Assembly (NCBI RefSeq): GCF_900540665.1
Contig: NZ_UQGV01000038.1
Location: 1-19,617, forward strand
From: an uncultured Catenibacterium sp.
Lineage (GTDB): Bacteria > Bacillota_I > Bacilli_A > Erysipelotrichales > Coprobacillaceae
Length of the DNA: 19,617 bases
Reading direction: 5' to 3'
Shown: positions 1-6,589 of the stretch, one piece after another
How positions within the stretch are numbered: the first letter of the stretch is position 1
Layout of the letters: every line of letters begins with the position of its first letter
Made by a program: the position numbers and the translations under genes
The notes under the pieces: model-generated
Database searches by the model: none
Seen by the model: the letters and a program-made list of their open reading frames with translations, nothing else
What the model was told of the DNA's origin: nothing

Positions 1-79
1 CTTTACGTTCTAACGCCTTATAAATCAAATCAAACTGTCCCTTATACTTCAATGAAAAATAGAGTAGAATATCTTCCAC
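1..79 (-). CDS. dprA: DNA-processing protein DprA, N-terminal fragment (runs off window)
   Basis: Only the first 26 codons are present; the rest lies beyond the left edge. The start is a GTG at 79-77, chosen because an AGGAGG ribosome binding site at 87-92 sits seven bases upstream. The visible residues begin (M)EDILLYFSLKYKGQF and continue DLIYKALERK. This resembles the helical N-terminus of Firmicute DprA/Smf, the single-strand DNA-binding protein that loads RecA onto incoming DNA during transformation. The position right after rnhB also fits, because dprA follows rbgA-rnhB in many Firmicutes. The conserved Rossmann domain is outside the window, so the call rests on a short similarity plus gene order. 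It follows the rnhB terminator, so it may have its own promoter, but none is convincing. Confidence 0.55.
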   Translation of the reverse strand, partial: MEDILLYFSLKYKGQFDLIYKALERK

Positions 80-127
80 ACAATCACCTCCTACTATATC
101 TATTCTCAATAGAAGGCTTATTTTCTC

Positions 128-157
128 AAAAAAGAGAAAGATCTTTAATCTTTCTCT
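128..157 (-). terminator. Intrinsic terminator overlapping the end of rnhB
   Basis: Read on the minus strand, the 10-bp perfect stem AGAGAAAGAT/ATCTTTCTCT (148-157 with 133-142) encloses a 5-nt loop and is followed by six U residues (128-133). The rnhB stop codon (145-147) lies in the loop, so the last codons of rnhB form one arm of the stem. It should end the lepB-rbgA-rnhB transcript. Confidence 0.85.
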
Positions 158-780
158 TCAAAATCAAAGGATAATTGTTCATTCAGTACTTTCTGTACTG
201 GCGCAAAAGAACGACGATGAATTGGAGTAACACCATACTTTTCTAATGCTTCTTTATGGGCTTTAGTGACATAGCCCTTATGTTTTTCGAATCCATATTC
301 TGGATATTGTTTTCCATATTCCTTCATCATGCGGTCTCGAGTGACCTTTGCAAGAATACTTGCTGCCCCAATAGAAATACTTTTTGCATCTCCTTTAATA
401 ATAGAAAGATGTGGAATATCTCCTAAAGGCATTGCATCACTTAATGTGAAATCAGGTTCTAACGAAGCGATAATACGTTTCATACCTGTACGAGATGCTT
501 CATAGACGTTTAAAGTGTCTACTTCTTCTACTGATAGTACTTCTATTCTATAAGCCAGAGCATTTTCTATAATCAGGTCGTAGAGAGCTTCTCTTTTCTT
601 TTCGGTTAATTTCTTAGAATCATTGATACGTTCATCATAGAAATCTTCAGGAAAAATGACACCACCTACAACAAGTGGTCCAGCCATTGGGCCTCTTCCT
701 GCTTCATCTACGCCTAGTATTCTAGAGTAGCCTGCAGCTCTCGCTTCATTTTCATATTTTAAACGTTCCTGTTTATTCAT
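145..780 (-). CDS. rnhB: Ribonuclease HII
   Basis: RNase HII cleaves the RNA strand of RNA/DNA hybrids and nicks at single ribonucleotides misincorporated in DNA. The protein is 211 aa from the chosen ATG at 780. A GGGAG motif lies about seven bases upstream of that ATG; an upstream in-frame ATG at 807 would give 220 aa but has less support. The type-2 RNase H signature DEAGRGPMAGP starts at residue 25. The expected acidic set is visible: Asp25, Glu26, Asp115 in the TLSDAMPL segment and Asp149 in KVTRD. GDAKSISIGAASILAKVTRD (residues 130-149) is the other hallmark block. The start overlaps the end of rbgA by 8 bp, so the two are probably translationally coupled. The gene ends inside a terminator. 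Confidence 0.96.
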   Translation of the reverse strand: MNKQERLKYENEARAAGYSRILGVDEAGRGPMAGPLVVGGVIFPEDFYDERINDSKKLTEKKREALYDLIIENALAYRIEVLSVEEVDTLNVYEASRTGMKRIIASLEPDFTLSDAMPLGDIPHLSIIKGDAKSISIGAASILAKVTRDRMMKEYGKQYPEYGFEKHKGYVTKAHKEALEKYGVTPIHRRSFAPVQKVLNEQLSFDFEEKD

Positions 781-1633
781 CGCTAAGCTCCCATGTGATT
801 TTTCCAAGAGAACCGTTCTTTAAGTCATTAAAGAATGTTTCCTGTACACGGTCATAATCTGTTTCGCCTCTTAACTTCTTAATATGACGATAATCTGAGA
901 TATGATCATATACTGGAATAACCCAGTCTGAATCTAAATCAATAGTCAAATCATAACGTTGTTTCAACATGTCTGGATAATGTTTTGCAAGATAACCTAT
1001 TGCATGAATAAATAAATCATCAAGTGGAAGGATTTCCATCTTAATAGAGCCACATAATGCAACATTCATTGCTTTATTGATATCTGTGAATTTAGGTTCT
1101 AGTACACCTGGTGTATCAAAAAGTTCAAAGTCCTTATCAACACGGATAATCTGCTGAGCCTTTGTAACACCTGGCTTATTTCCTACTGCAGCAGCTTTTC
1201 TTTTCGCAATCTTATTAATAAAAGTAGATTTACCAACATTAGGAATACCCGCTACTAAAGCACGAATTGGCTTTGGCTTTAAACCTCTTGCTGCTTCTTT
1301 TTCACGCTTTTCTTTTAACTGATAGCGGCACATGTTCACAATCTTCTTTTCTTCCTTGAAGTTCTTTAAATCAACTGCGATGGCGCTATGTCCCTGTCTT
1401 TTAAATTCTGCAATAAGGGCTTCTGTTGCCTTAGGATCGGCTAAATCCTTCTTTGTAAGAATATAAAGACGAGGTTTATTCTTGATCATATGATCAAGTT
1501 CTGGATTATGTGTTGAAAAAGGAGCACGTGCATCTACAAGTTCAATCACAATATCTACTAACTTAACTTTACTTTCGATTTCTCTTTGGGCTTTCGCCAT
1601 ATGCCCAGGATACCACTGAATCTGCTTTGCCAT
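773..1633 (-). CDS. rbgA: Ribosome biogenesis GTPase RbgA (YlqF)
   Basis: RbgA is a circularly permuted GTPase that acts late in 50S subunit assembly. The protein is 286 aa from the ATG at 1633, chosen because a GGAGGA site sits just upstream. An in-frame ATG at 1651, inside the end of lepB, would add six residues without a ribosome binding site. The permuted motif order is clear: G4-like TKKD at residues 60-63 comes before the P-loop GIPNVGKST at 129-137 and the G3 motif DTPG at 173-176. The amino end, QIQWYPGHMAKA, is the typical YlqF/MTG1 opening. The gene starts 10 bases after the lepB stop and overlaps rnhB, giving a tight lepB-rbgA-rnhB unit downstream of rplS. Confidence 0.96.
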   Translation of the reverse strand: MAKQIQWYPGHMAKAQREIESKVKLVDIVIELVDARAPFSTHNPELDHMIKNKPRLYILTKKDLADPKATEALIAEFKRQGHSAIAVDLKNFKEEKKIVNMCRYQLKEKREKEAARGLKPKPIRALVAGIPNVGKSTFINKIAKRKAAAVGNKPGVTKAQQIIRVDKDFELFDTPGVLEPKFTDINKAMNVALCGSIKMEILPLDDLFIHAIGYLAKHYPDMLKQRYDLTIDLDSDWVIPVYDHISDYRHIKKLRGETDYDRVQETFFNDLKNGSLGKITWELSDE

Positions 1634-1643
1634 AAGTTCCTCC

Positions 1644-2171
1644 TCAATCATTACTCTTAATATGTTTTATAGGATAAATGATATATCCATTTTTAGCACG
1701 AATATCTTCTATATGAATAGGTCCAAAATATCTTGAATCATAGGAGAAAGGACGATTATCCCCTAAAAGAAAATATTCATTCTGCTTTAACTTGACTCTA
1801 AAATCTCTTGTATATTGTGTGAGACCTAATTTTCTTTTCTCTTCCTGCATAAAAGAGAGCTTTAAAAATGGTTCTTCCACAAATTGACCATTAATATATA
1901 AACGATCATTCTTATAGCTGATTTCTTCTCCTGGCAGTCCTATTACTCGTTTAATGATATCTTCTTTTAATTGTGCGCTGCGTACATCAACGATATCAAA
2001 ACGATATATCTGCTTATGTGAAGTAATTCCAGTCATTAAGATAAAATCTCCATCATAAATAGTAGGCATCATCGATGTTCCTTTTACCTTTACAGGAAGA
2101 ACAATAAAAGTAAATAAGCATAATATAAGAGTCATTAGACCAGGTAAATACAGCTTCTTTAATTTATTCAT
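1644..2171 (-). CDS. lepB: Signal peptidase I
   Basis: Type I signal peptidases remove signal peptides from exported proteins at the outer face of the membrane. The 175-aa protein has one N-terminal transmembrane segment (about residues 8-26) and then the catalytic serine box GTSMMPTI, with Ser33 as nucleophile. The catalytic lysine is Lys74 in KRVIGLPGE, and the late box GDNRPFSYDSRYFG is also present. Its length suits the short Gram-positive SipS type. In Bacillus subtilis no signal peptidase gene lies between rplS and rbgA in this cluster. The start is unusual: the ATG at 2171 lies seven bases after the U-tract of the rplS terminator, and no Shine-Dalgarno motif is visible. Expression therefore appears to depend on read-through and weak initiation. 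Confidence 0.94.
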   Translation of the reverse strand: MNKLKKLYLPGLMTLILCLFTFIVLPVKVKGTSMMPTIYDGDFILMTGITSHKQIYRFDIVDVRSAQLKEDIIKRVIGLPGEEISYKNDRLYINGQFVEEPFLKLSFMQEEKRKLGLTQYTRDFRVKLKQNEYFLLGDNRPFSYDSRYFGPIHIEDIRAKNGYIIYPIKHIKSND

Positions 2172-2178
2172 AATATAG

Positions 2179-2206
2179 AAAAAAGAATGGGGTAAGCCCC
2201 CATTCT
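2179..2206 (-). terminator. Intrinsic terminator after rplS, directly before lepB
   Basis: On the minus strand the 9-bp perfect stem AGAATGGGG/CCCCATTCT (2198-2206 with 2184-2192) has a 5-nt loop and is followed by six U residues (2179-2184, partly in the stem). It begins one base after the rplS stop codon and ends seven bases before the lepB ATG. Confidence 0.9.
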
Positions 2207-2207
2207 C

Positions 2208-2555
2208 TTATCGAATTTCTTTAATTCTAGCAGCTTTACCAGATAATCCACGTAAGTAATGTAATTTAGCTCTACGTACTTTACCAACCTTAGCTACTTC
2301 GATATGATCGATGATTGGAGAGTTTACTGGGAATACTCTTTCAACACCTACACCGTAAGAAATCTTTCTAACAGTGAAAGTTTCACCAATACCATGACCC
2401 TTTTTAGCAATACAAACACCTTCGAACATCTGAAGACGAGTCTTATTACCTTCCTGGATCTTTACGAATACTTTTAAAGTGTCACCAGCTTTGAACTGAG
2501 GTACATCAGTCTTGATCTGGCTCTTAGTAATTTCATTTACTAACTGCATGTTCAT
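2208..2555 (-). CDS. rplS: 50S ribosomal protein L19
   Basis: L19 is a large-subunit protein at the interface with the 30S subunit. The 115-aa product is full length and opens MNMQLVNEITKSQ. It carries the conserved features FKAGDTLKV, RLQMFEGVCIA and the basic C-terminal block KVGKVRRAKLHYLRGL. The ATG at 2555 is preferred over the in-frame ATG two codons later because AGGAGG (2566-2571) is 10 bases from it. The gene has its own promoter in the trmD-rplS gap, a structured leader and its own terminator. It can therefore be expressed as a single-gene transcript as well as by read-through from trmD. Confidence 0.98.
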   Translation of the reverse strand: MNMQLVNEITKSQIKTDVPQFKAGDTLKVFVKIQEGNKTRLQMFEGVCIAKKGHGIGETFTVRKISYGVGVERVFPVNSPIIDHIEVAKVGKVRRAKLHYLRGLSGKAARIKEIR

Positions 2556-2636
2556 GATAACATTTCCTCCTACACAAATTTAGTCTTGGAAGCTCATTCG
2601 TATATATAACCAGCGGAACTTCTGTGTCTTATGACT
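2556..2636 (-). promoter_or_regulatory. Structured 5' leader of rplS (L19-leader-like)
   Basis: About 80 bases separate the predicted transcription start (near 2636) from the rplS start. In the minus-strand RNA, ACACA (2623-2627) can pair with UGUGU (2572-2576), which directly precedes the AGGAGG site. Inside it, GAAG (2619-2622) can pair with CUUC (2589-2592), leaving a loop containing CCGCUGG. An AGUC/GACU pairing is a possible alternative. Autoregulatory L19 leaders are known in Firmicutes. Whether this one matches that family needs a covariance-model search, which I could not run. Confidence 0.5.
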
Positions 2637-2641
2637 TGCCT

Positions 2642-2670
2642 ATTATAGCACTGTCTTTTTTATAAATCAA
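2642..2670 (-). promoter_or_regulatory. Sigma-A promoter for rplS
   Basis: On the minus strand the -35 TTGATT (2665-2670) and -10 TATAAT (2642-2647) are separated by exactly 17 bases. The -35 begins at the base after the trmD stop codon. This gives rplS an independent start inside the trmD-rplS gap. Confidence 0.75.
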
Positions 2671-3387
2671 TTACTTTTTTAATTCTTTTAGAATTTCTAA
2701 TTCTTCTTCTGTAAATGAGCGTTTTTCTAATAAATCAGGACGTTTGATCATAGTTTTACGTAATGATTCCTTTAAACGCCATTTACGAATATTTTCATGA
2801 TGACCACTTAAGAGGACATCAGGAACCTTGCTTCCTTCATATTCATAAGGTCTTGTATATTGTGGATATTCCAGCAATCCATTAGAGAATGAATCATCTT
2901 CATGACTTGCCTGTGTGATGACTCCATGTAGTAAACGGATAATACTATCCATCACTACCATAGCACCAAGTTCTCCACCTGTAAGTACATAATCACCAAT
3001 AGAAAGTTCTACATCTACATAATCACGAATACGTTCATCAAATCCTTCATAATGACCACAAATAATAACAATATGCTTCTGATTAAGGGCTAATTCTTCA
3101 GCATAAGCCTGATGATGAGTTATACCCTGAGGACTCATTAAAATGACAAGTGAATCCTTAGTTACAACAGTCTTTAAACAATCTAATAATGGCTTACACA
3201 TAAGTACCATACCCTGTCCGCCACCATAAGGTGTATCATCTACACTCTTATGACGATCTGTTGCGAATTCTCTAAAATCATGAATAGTCACTTCTACATG
3301 ACCACTATCGATAGCTCTTTTAATAATAGATGTTGTCAGAAATCCTTCAAACATCTCTGGAAACAATGAAAGAACATCAATCTTCAT
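2671..3387 (-). CDS. trmD: tRNA (guanine37-N1)-methyltransferase TrmD
   Basis: TrmD methylates N1 of G37 next to the anticodon using S-adenosylmethionine, preventing +1 frameshifts. The 238-aa protein has the SPOUT trefoil-knot features: MSPQG at residues 84-88, CGHYEGFDERI at 110-120 and the knot loop SIGDYVLTGGELGAMVVMD at 129-147. DSFSNGLLEYPQYTRP follows at 165-180, where Asp165 lies at the position of the family's catalytic Asp. The N-terminus MKIDVLSLFPEMF is canonical. A GGAGGC site inside the end of rimM precedes the ATG, and the genes overlap by 11 bp, so translation is probably coupled to rimM. Confidence 0.98.
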   Translation of the reverse strand: MKIDVLSLFPEMFEGFLTTSIIKRAIDSGHVEVTIHDFREFATDRHKSVDDTPYGGGQGMVLMCKPLLDCLKTVVTKDSLVILMSPQGITHHQAYAEELALNQKHIVIICGHYEGFDERIRDYVDVELSIGDYVLTGGELGAMVVMDSIIRLLHGVITQASHEDDSFSNGLLEYPQYTRPYEYEGSKVPDVLLSGHHENIRKWRLKESLRKTMIKRPDLLEKRSFTEEELEILKELKK

Positions 3388-3880
3388 CTAAGAAGCCTCC
3401 AATCAATGAGACATCAATACGCTTATGTTCAATATCCTTATTCTTTACAAAAGCATCAATATAAGGAATCATCACCTGTTTACCATTCACATCAACACCA
3501 ATAATAGCCTGTGCTCCCTGATACACATCAGTGACCTTACCAATATAAGTGCCATTATTATAGACTTCACAATCTACAATATCAGAAATATAATGCATAC
3601 CTTCAGGTAATAAAGAAGTATCTTTAGGTGCATAACAAATACAACCCTTATACTTTTCTACTTCATTAATATCTGTAAATCCTTTAAGGGCAATCATGTC
3701 AAAACCTTTGTGGATATAATGCTTACTGATTTCAAAATCAAGATATTCTCTTGGTGTCTTAACAAGAATATGGCTGCCAGGGGCAAAGCGCTGTTCTCCA
3801 AAATCAGTTGAAGAAGCAATCTTTAAATCACCCTTGATTCCAAATGTATTAATGATTTTACCAATTTCTACAAGTTCCAT
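3377..3880 (-). CDS. rimM: 16S rRNA processing / ribosome maturation factor RimM
   Basis: RimM binds S19 and helps mature the 30S head. The protein is 167 aa from the ATG at 3880, giving MELVEIGKIINTFGIKGDLKI, the normal RimM opening. The next in-frame ATG upstream, at 3910, would add ten residues and fall inside a terminator hairpin. GGAGGT lies immediately before the chosen start. The N-terminal RimM barrel covers about residues 1-85 and the PRC-barrel follows, including the YIGKVTDVYQ and MIPYIDAFVK segments. Its unusual feature is its leader: the U-tract of the khpA terminator runs straight into the GGAGGT site. Message for rimM-trmD must therefore come from read-through, as no separate promoter is visible. 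Confidence 0.96.
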   Translation of the reverse strand: MELVEIGKIINTFGIKGDLKIASSTDFGEQRFAPGSHILVKTPREYLDFEISKHYIHKGFDMIALKGFTDINEVEKYKGCICYAPKDTSLLPEGMHYISDIVDCEVYNNGTYIGKVTDVYQGAQAIIGVDVNGKQVMIPYIDAFVKNKDIEHKRIDVSLIGGFLDED

Positions 3881-3890
3881 TTGTACCTCC

Positions 3891-3917
3891 AAAAAAAAGG
3901 AAGTGTACACTTCCTTT
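3891..3917 (-). terminator. Intrinsic terminator/attenuator between khpA and rimM
   Basis: A perfect 22-bp palindrome (3896-3917, core GGAAGTGTACACTTCC) overlaps the khpA stop codon. On the minus strand it runs into eight U residues (3891-3898, partly in the stem). The next bases are the GGAGGT ribosome binding site of rimM. It would cut transcription after rpsP-khpA, leaving only partial read-through into rimM-trmD. Confidence 0.8.
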
Positions 3918-4170
3918 ATTCCTCACCATATGATTCAAATTTGATATCTAATCTCTTATGCATACCACGTGTACTTACAGACATAAGCTGTCTGATAGAA
4001 TTAGCCATAACACCTTTTCTACCAATTAATTTAGAAATATCATCATGTGATGCATAAACATATAGAACAATCGCGTTATCATCTAATGAAGGCATTTCTC
4101 TAACCTCTAACTTATCACGATCATTGACAAGTTCAAGACAGATATCCTGTAATGCCTTAACGTAATCCAT
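3916..4170 (-). CDS. khpA: KH-domain RNA-binding protein KhpA (YlqC)
   Basis: KhpA is a small RNA-binding protein. In other Firmicutes it partners with KhpB/EloR and affects cell elongation and small-RNA function. The 84-aa product is essentially one KH domain, with the RNA-gripping loop GRKG at residues 50-53 in SKLIGRKGVMANSIRQLM. The opening MDYVKALQDICLELVND is typical of the family. It starts two bases downstream of the rpsP stop codon, the usual rpsP-khpA pairing, and no promoter separates them. Its stop codon forms part of a terminator stem. Confidence 0.94.
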   Translation of the reverse strand: MDYVKALQDICLELVNDRDKLEVREMPSLDDNAIVLYVYASHDDISKLIGRKGVMANSIRQLMSVSTRGMHKRLDIKFESYGEE

Positions 4171-4172
4171 AA

Positions 4173-4445
4173 TTATTTAGCCTTCTTAGATTCAGCAAAT
4201 TCTTTGATTACGCCTTCTTTAGAAAGGATGTTCTTAACTGTGTCAGAAGGCTGAGCACCGTTACCTAACCACTTTAAGATTTCTTCTTTCTTTAAAGAAA
4301 CCTTAGCTGGGTTCTGTCTTGGATCATAAGTTCCTAACTGTTCAATGAAACGACCATCTCTTGGCATTCTTGAATCAGCTGCAACAATTCTATAAAATGG
4401 TGACTTCTTAGCACCCATTCTCTTTAATCTTAATTTAACTGCCAT
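4173..4445 (-). CDS. rpsP: 30S ribosomal protein S16
   Basis: S16 is an early-assembling small-subunit protein. The 90-aa product opens MAVKLRLKRMGAKKSPFYRIV, carries DSRMPRDGRFIEQLGTYDP at residues 24-42 and ends with an Ala/Lys tail, matching the family throughout. The ATG at 4445 follows a GGAGGA site. A strong promoter lies about 40 bases upstream, so rpsP heads the rpsP-khpA transcript and need not depend on the kinase gene just before it. In Bacillus rpsP directly follows ffh; here a small ORF and a two-component pair come in between. Confidence 0.98.
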   Translation of the reverse strand: MAVKLRLKRMGAKKSPFYRIVAADSRMPRDGRFIEQLGTYDPRQNPAKVSLKKEEILKWLGNGAQPSDTVKNILSKEGVIKEFAESKKAK

Positions 4446-4480
4446 TGTATTTTCCTCCGATAAATTTAATTTGCTTACTT

Positions 4481-4508
4481 ATAATACCATATTCAAATCA
4501 GGTGTCAA
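4481..4508 (-). promoter_or_regulatory. Sigma-A promoter of rpsP
   Basis: On the minus strand a perfect -35 TTGACA (4503-4508) and -10 TATTAT (4481-4486) are separated by 16 bases. Transcription should start near 4474, giving a leader of roughly 30 bases that includes the GGAGGA site. The -35 lies inside one arm of a perfect inverted repeat. Confidence 0.75.
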
Positions 4509-4525
4509 GTATTTTTACTTGACAC
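4502..4525. repeat. Perfect inverted repeat over the rpsP -35 box
   Basis: Arms GTGTCAAGTA (4502-4511) and TACTTGACAC (4516-4525) flank a 4-base spacer. One arm contains the rpsP -35 TTGACA, and the kinase stop codon (4515-4517) spans the spacer and second arm. No U-tract follows on the minus strand, so it is a weak terminator candidate and could equally be an operator. The role is not known. Confidence 0.6.
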
Positions 4526-6584
4526 TTTTGATTTTTTTAAAAGTCATGATAACCTTAAAGAGATCACCATCTATTTCTATATCAAAAGTACCACCTTGAG
4601 CAACGACAAAGCTTTTCGCAATCGTGAGTCCTAGTCCGCTACCTGTTTCATGACGGGATTTATCTCCACGTACAAAACGTTCCTGGATTTCTTCACTTGA
4701 GAAGTTCATTTCTACTTCACTTATATTCTTGAATATGACTGAAACATAGTCTTCTTCCTCATAAATATCAATATAGGCACGGCTATGTGGCATGGCATAC
4801 TTACCAATATTAGTTAATAAGTTTTCAAAGACACGATATGTCTTATCTCCATCTAGATGAACGACAACATCCTCTACATTCTTAATGACCTGGATATCTT
4901 TAGATTCTAATACTTCAATACATTCAGCTAAAGACTGATCAACTAATGCCTGGAGTCTCAGGTCAATAGGATGTAGGTCAATATTACCGCTTGTTGCTTT
5001 AGAAACATTAAAGAGATCTTGAATAAGATTAGAGAGTCTATTTGTATATTTTTCTAACTGGTTTAAATATTCAGTTCTTGTTGCTTCATCAGCTTGTGTA
5101 TTCTTAAGTAAAATAACATAGTTCTTAATACATGTAAGAGGCGTTTTCAAATCATGAGAGACATTGGTAATAAGTTCTGTCTTCATATTCTGTGATTTTG
5201 TTTCTTCCTTAACAGCTGCTTCAAAACCTACTTTTAAGTTATTTAAACGATCACGCATACTGTTGAAGATTCCTAGATCATCTTCTATTTCTGTATCAAA
5301 ATGACCATGAGAAAGCTGTTCTGTAAAGTCTAGCATGTTCTTATAATCACTTCTTACCTTCATCGACTGCTTTCTTATATATAAGAAAGAGATCATGACA
5401 TAGATAATCGCAAAGATTGTTTTACTAGGTGAGATGACATAAAGAATAATAGCGAGTAATGCGTTACAAATAGTAAACTTTAAGATATCCTGATTGATAT
5501 TATCTCTTAAATCAAATTCTGTAATCTTATTACCTAGTCCTTTTAATTTTGCATAAAGTGCATAGGTGCATGTATTGTTTCTAAAATAATCCATTCCATT
5601 CATAAACATATACTTAACAGTAAAGCATAACATTGAGAATAAGAAATAGAAAATAAACATACAGAAGAAATAGAGGCCATAACTGATAGGTGTCGCATAG
5701 GCTATACCATATCTTGCAAGTGCACCTTGAAGTTCTCCCATCATCACAAAATAACCTATCAATCCTGATGCCCCTGTAAAAATGAAACTTGTCAACCCAA
5801 TAATAATGATAACAGTTAATAGTTTCCATTGTTTAATTGTGCGATATGGATTAATAGCTTCTTCCACTTCTAATGAGTTCATTAAAATATATATAAAGAT
5901 GACTAAACCTAAAATTAAAGCCACACCTGAAAGAACTGCGATATCATCTCCACTTGCGATATTAGTATCATTATATGTCATAGGTGACACAAACATCGTG
6001 CAGTAATAAGTTATTTCTGTATTCTGAGGCAGATGAATACTCACCTGGTTTAAATCTACATACGTACCATTGGCCTTAAGTAACGACCTTTTTCCATCTT
6101 TCCCTTCAACAAGCTTATATCGTTCATCTAATTGATGTATAATATCACTTTCATCAAAAAGGGAGACGACATCCGTATAAAAGTATTTCGAATGTGAACT
6201 GGATTTAAGAAATCCTCTATAAGCTACAGGATAATACGATTTCTCATTCTTATAATACTGTCTGGTCTTTTCATTATATGCTTCATAGTGGAATCCATCA
6301 TCAGCCTGTTCCATATCTAAAACAGTTTTGAATATTTCATTCATCGTCGCAGTAGCTGCCTCCTGCGACTTTTCATCTAGACCATTAAAGTCTAAAGGCT
6401 TGTAATCTGGATCCGTTTTTGCTTCAACAGCCATCGTAAGAAACTGCAGCATATAATCATTCATATTGTTTGCAACTCTTTCCCTATAACCATCCTGTTG
6501 TTTGACCGTCATATAAATCATACAGCTAGGACAGGCAAGCAATAAGACAATTAAGCCAATAATAAATATACGTTTTTTCTTCAT
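4515..6584 (-). CDS. Multi-pass membrane sensor histidine kinase
   Basis: This is the sensor of a two-component pair with the regulator just upstream. The product is 689 aa from the ATG at 6584, chosen because GGAG sits eight bases before it; GTG and ATG codons two to three triplets upstream are alternatives. A first membrane segment lies at about residues 5-26, followed by a roughly 185-residue extracytoplasmic region. Further hydrophobic segments follow near 217-237, 257-283, 303-325 and 370-402. The cytoplasmic kinase part has the H-box ITNVSHDLKTPLT (His477), an N-box NLLTNIGKYA and the G2 box GSGLGLTIAKS. The usual DxGxG G1 motif is absent and FKNISEVEMN stands in its place, as in a known branch of Firmicute kinases. 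The signal is unknown. Confidence 0.9.
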   Translation of the reverse strand: MKKKRIFIIGLIVLLLACPSCMIYMTVKQQDGYRERVANNMNDYMLQFLTMAVEAKTDPDYKPLDFNGLDEKSQEAATATMNEIFKTVLDMEQADDGFHYEAYNEKTRQYYKNEKSYYPVAYRGFLKSSSHSKYFYTDVVSLFDESDIIHQLDERYKLVEGKDGKRSLLKANGTYVDLNQVSIHLPQNTEITYYCTMFVSPMTYNDTNIASGDDIAVLSGVALILGLVIFIYILMNSLEVEEAINPYRTIKQWKLLTVIIIIGLTSFIFTGASGLIGYFVMMGELQGALARYGIAYATPISYGLYFFCMFIFYFLFSMLCFTVKYMFMNGMDYFRNNTCTYALYAKLKGLGNKITEFDLRDNINQDILKFTICNALLAIILYVISPSKTIFAIIYVMISFLYIRKQSMKVRSDYKNMLDFTEQLSHGHFDTEIEDDLGIFNSMRDRLNNLKVGFEAAVKEETKSQNMKTELITNVSHDLKTPLTCIKNYVILLKNTQADEATRTEYLNQLEKYTNRLSNLIQDLFNVSKATSGNIDLHPIDLRLQALVDQSLAECIEVLESKDIQVIKNVEDVVVHLDGDKTYRVFENLLTNIGKYAMPHSRAYIDIYEEEDYVSVIFKNISEVEMNFSSEEIQERFVRGDKSRHETGSGLGLTIAKSFVVAQGGTFDIEIDGDLFKVIMTFKKIKSVK

Positions 6585-6589
6585 TGTCA

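Noticed and set aside
99..113. Small hairpin TCTATT/AATAGA just upstream of the dprA ribosome binding site
   Set aside because: It has a 6-bp AT-rich stem with a 3-nt loop and no U-tract; too weak to call a regulator or terminator.
3425..3610. Plus-strand open frame antisense to rimM
   Set aside because: It lies wholly inside rimM, has no ribosome binding site and reads like an antisense shadow. The same holds for the plus-strand frames opposite the kinase, ftsY, nrnA and ackA.
5614..5829. Second minus-strand frame inside the large kinase
   Set aside because: It is a shifted frame of a membrane-rich region of an intact kinase gene, with no start signal.
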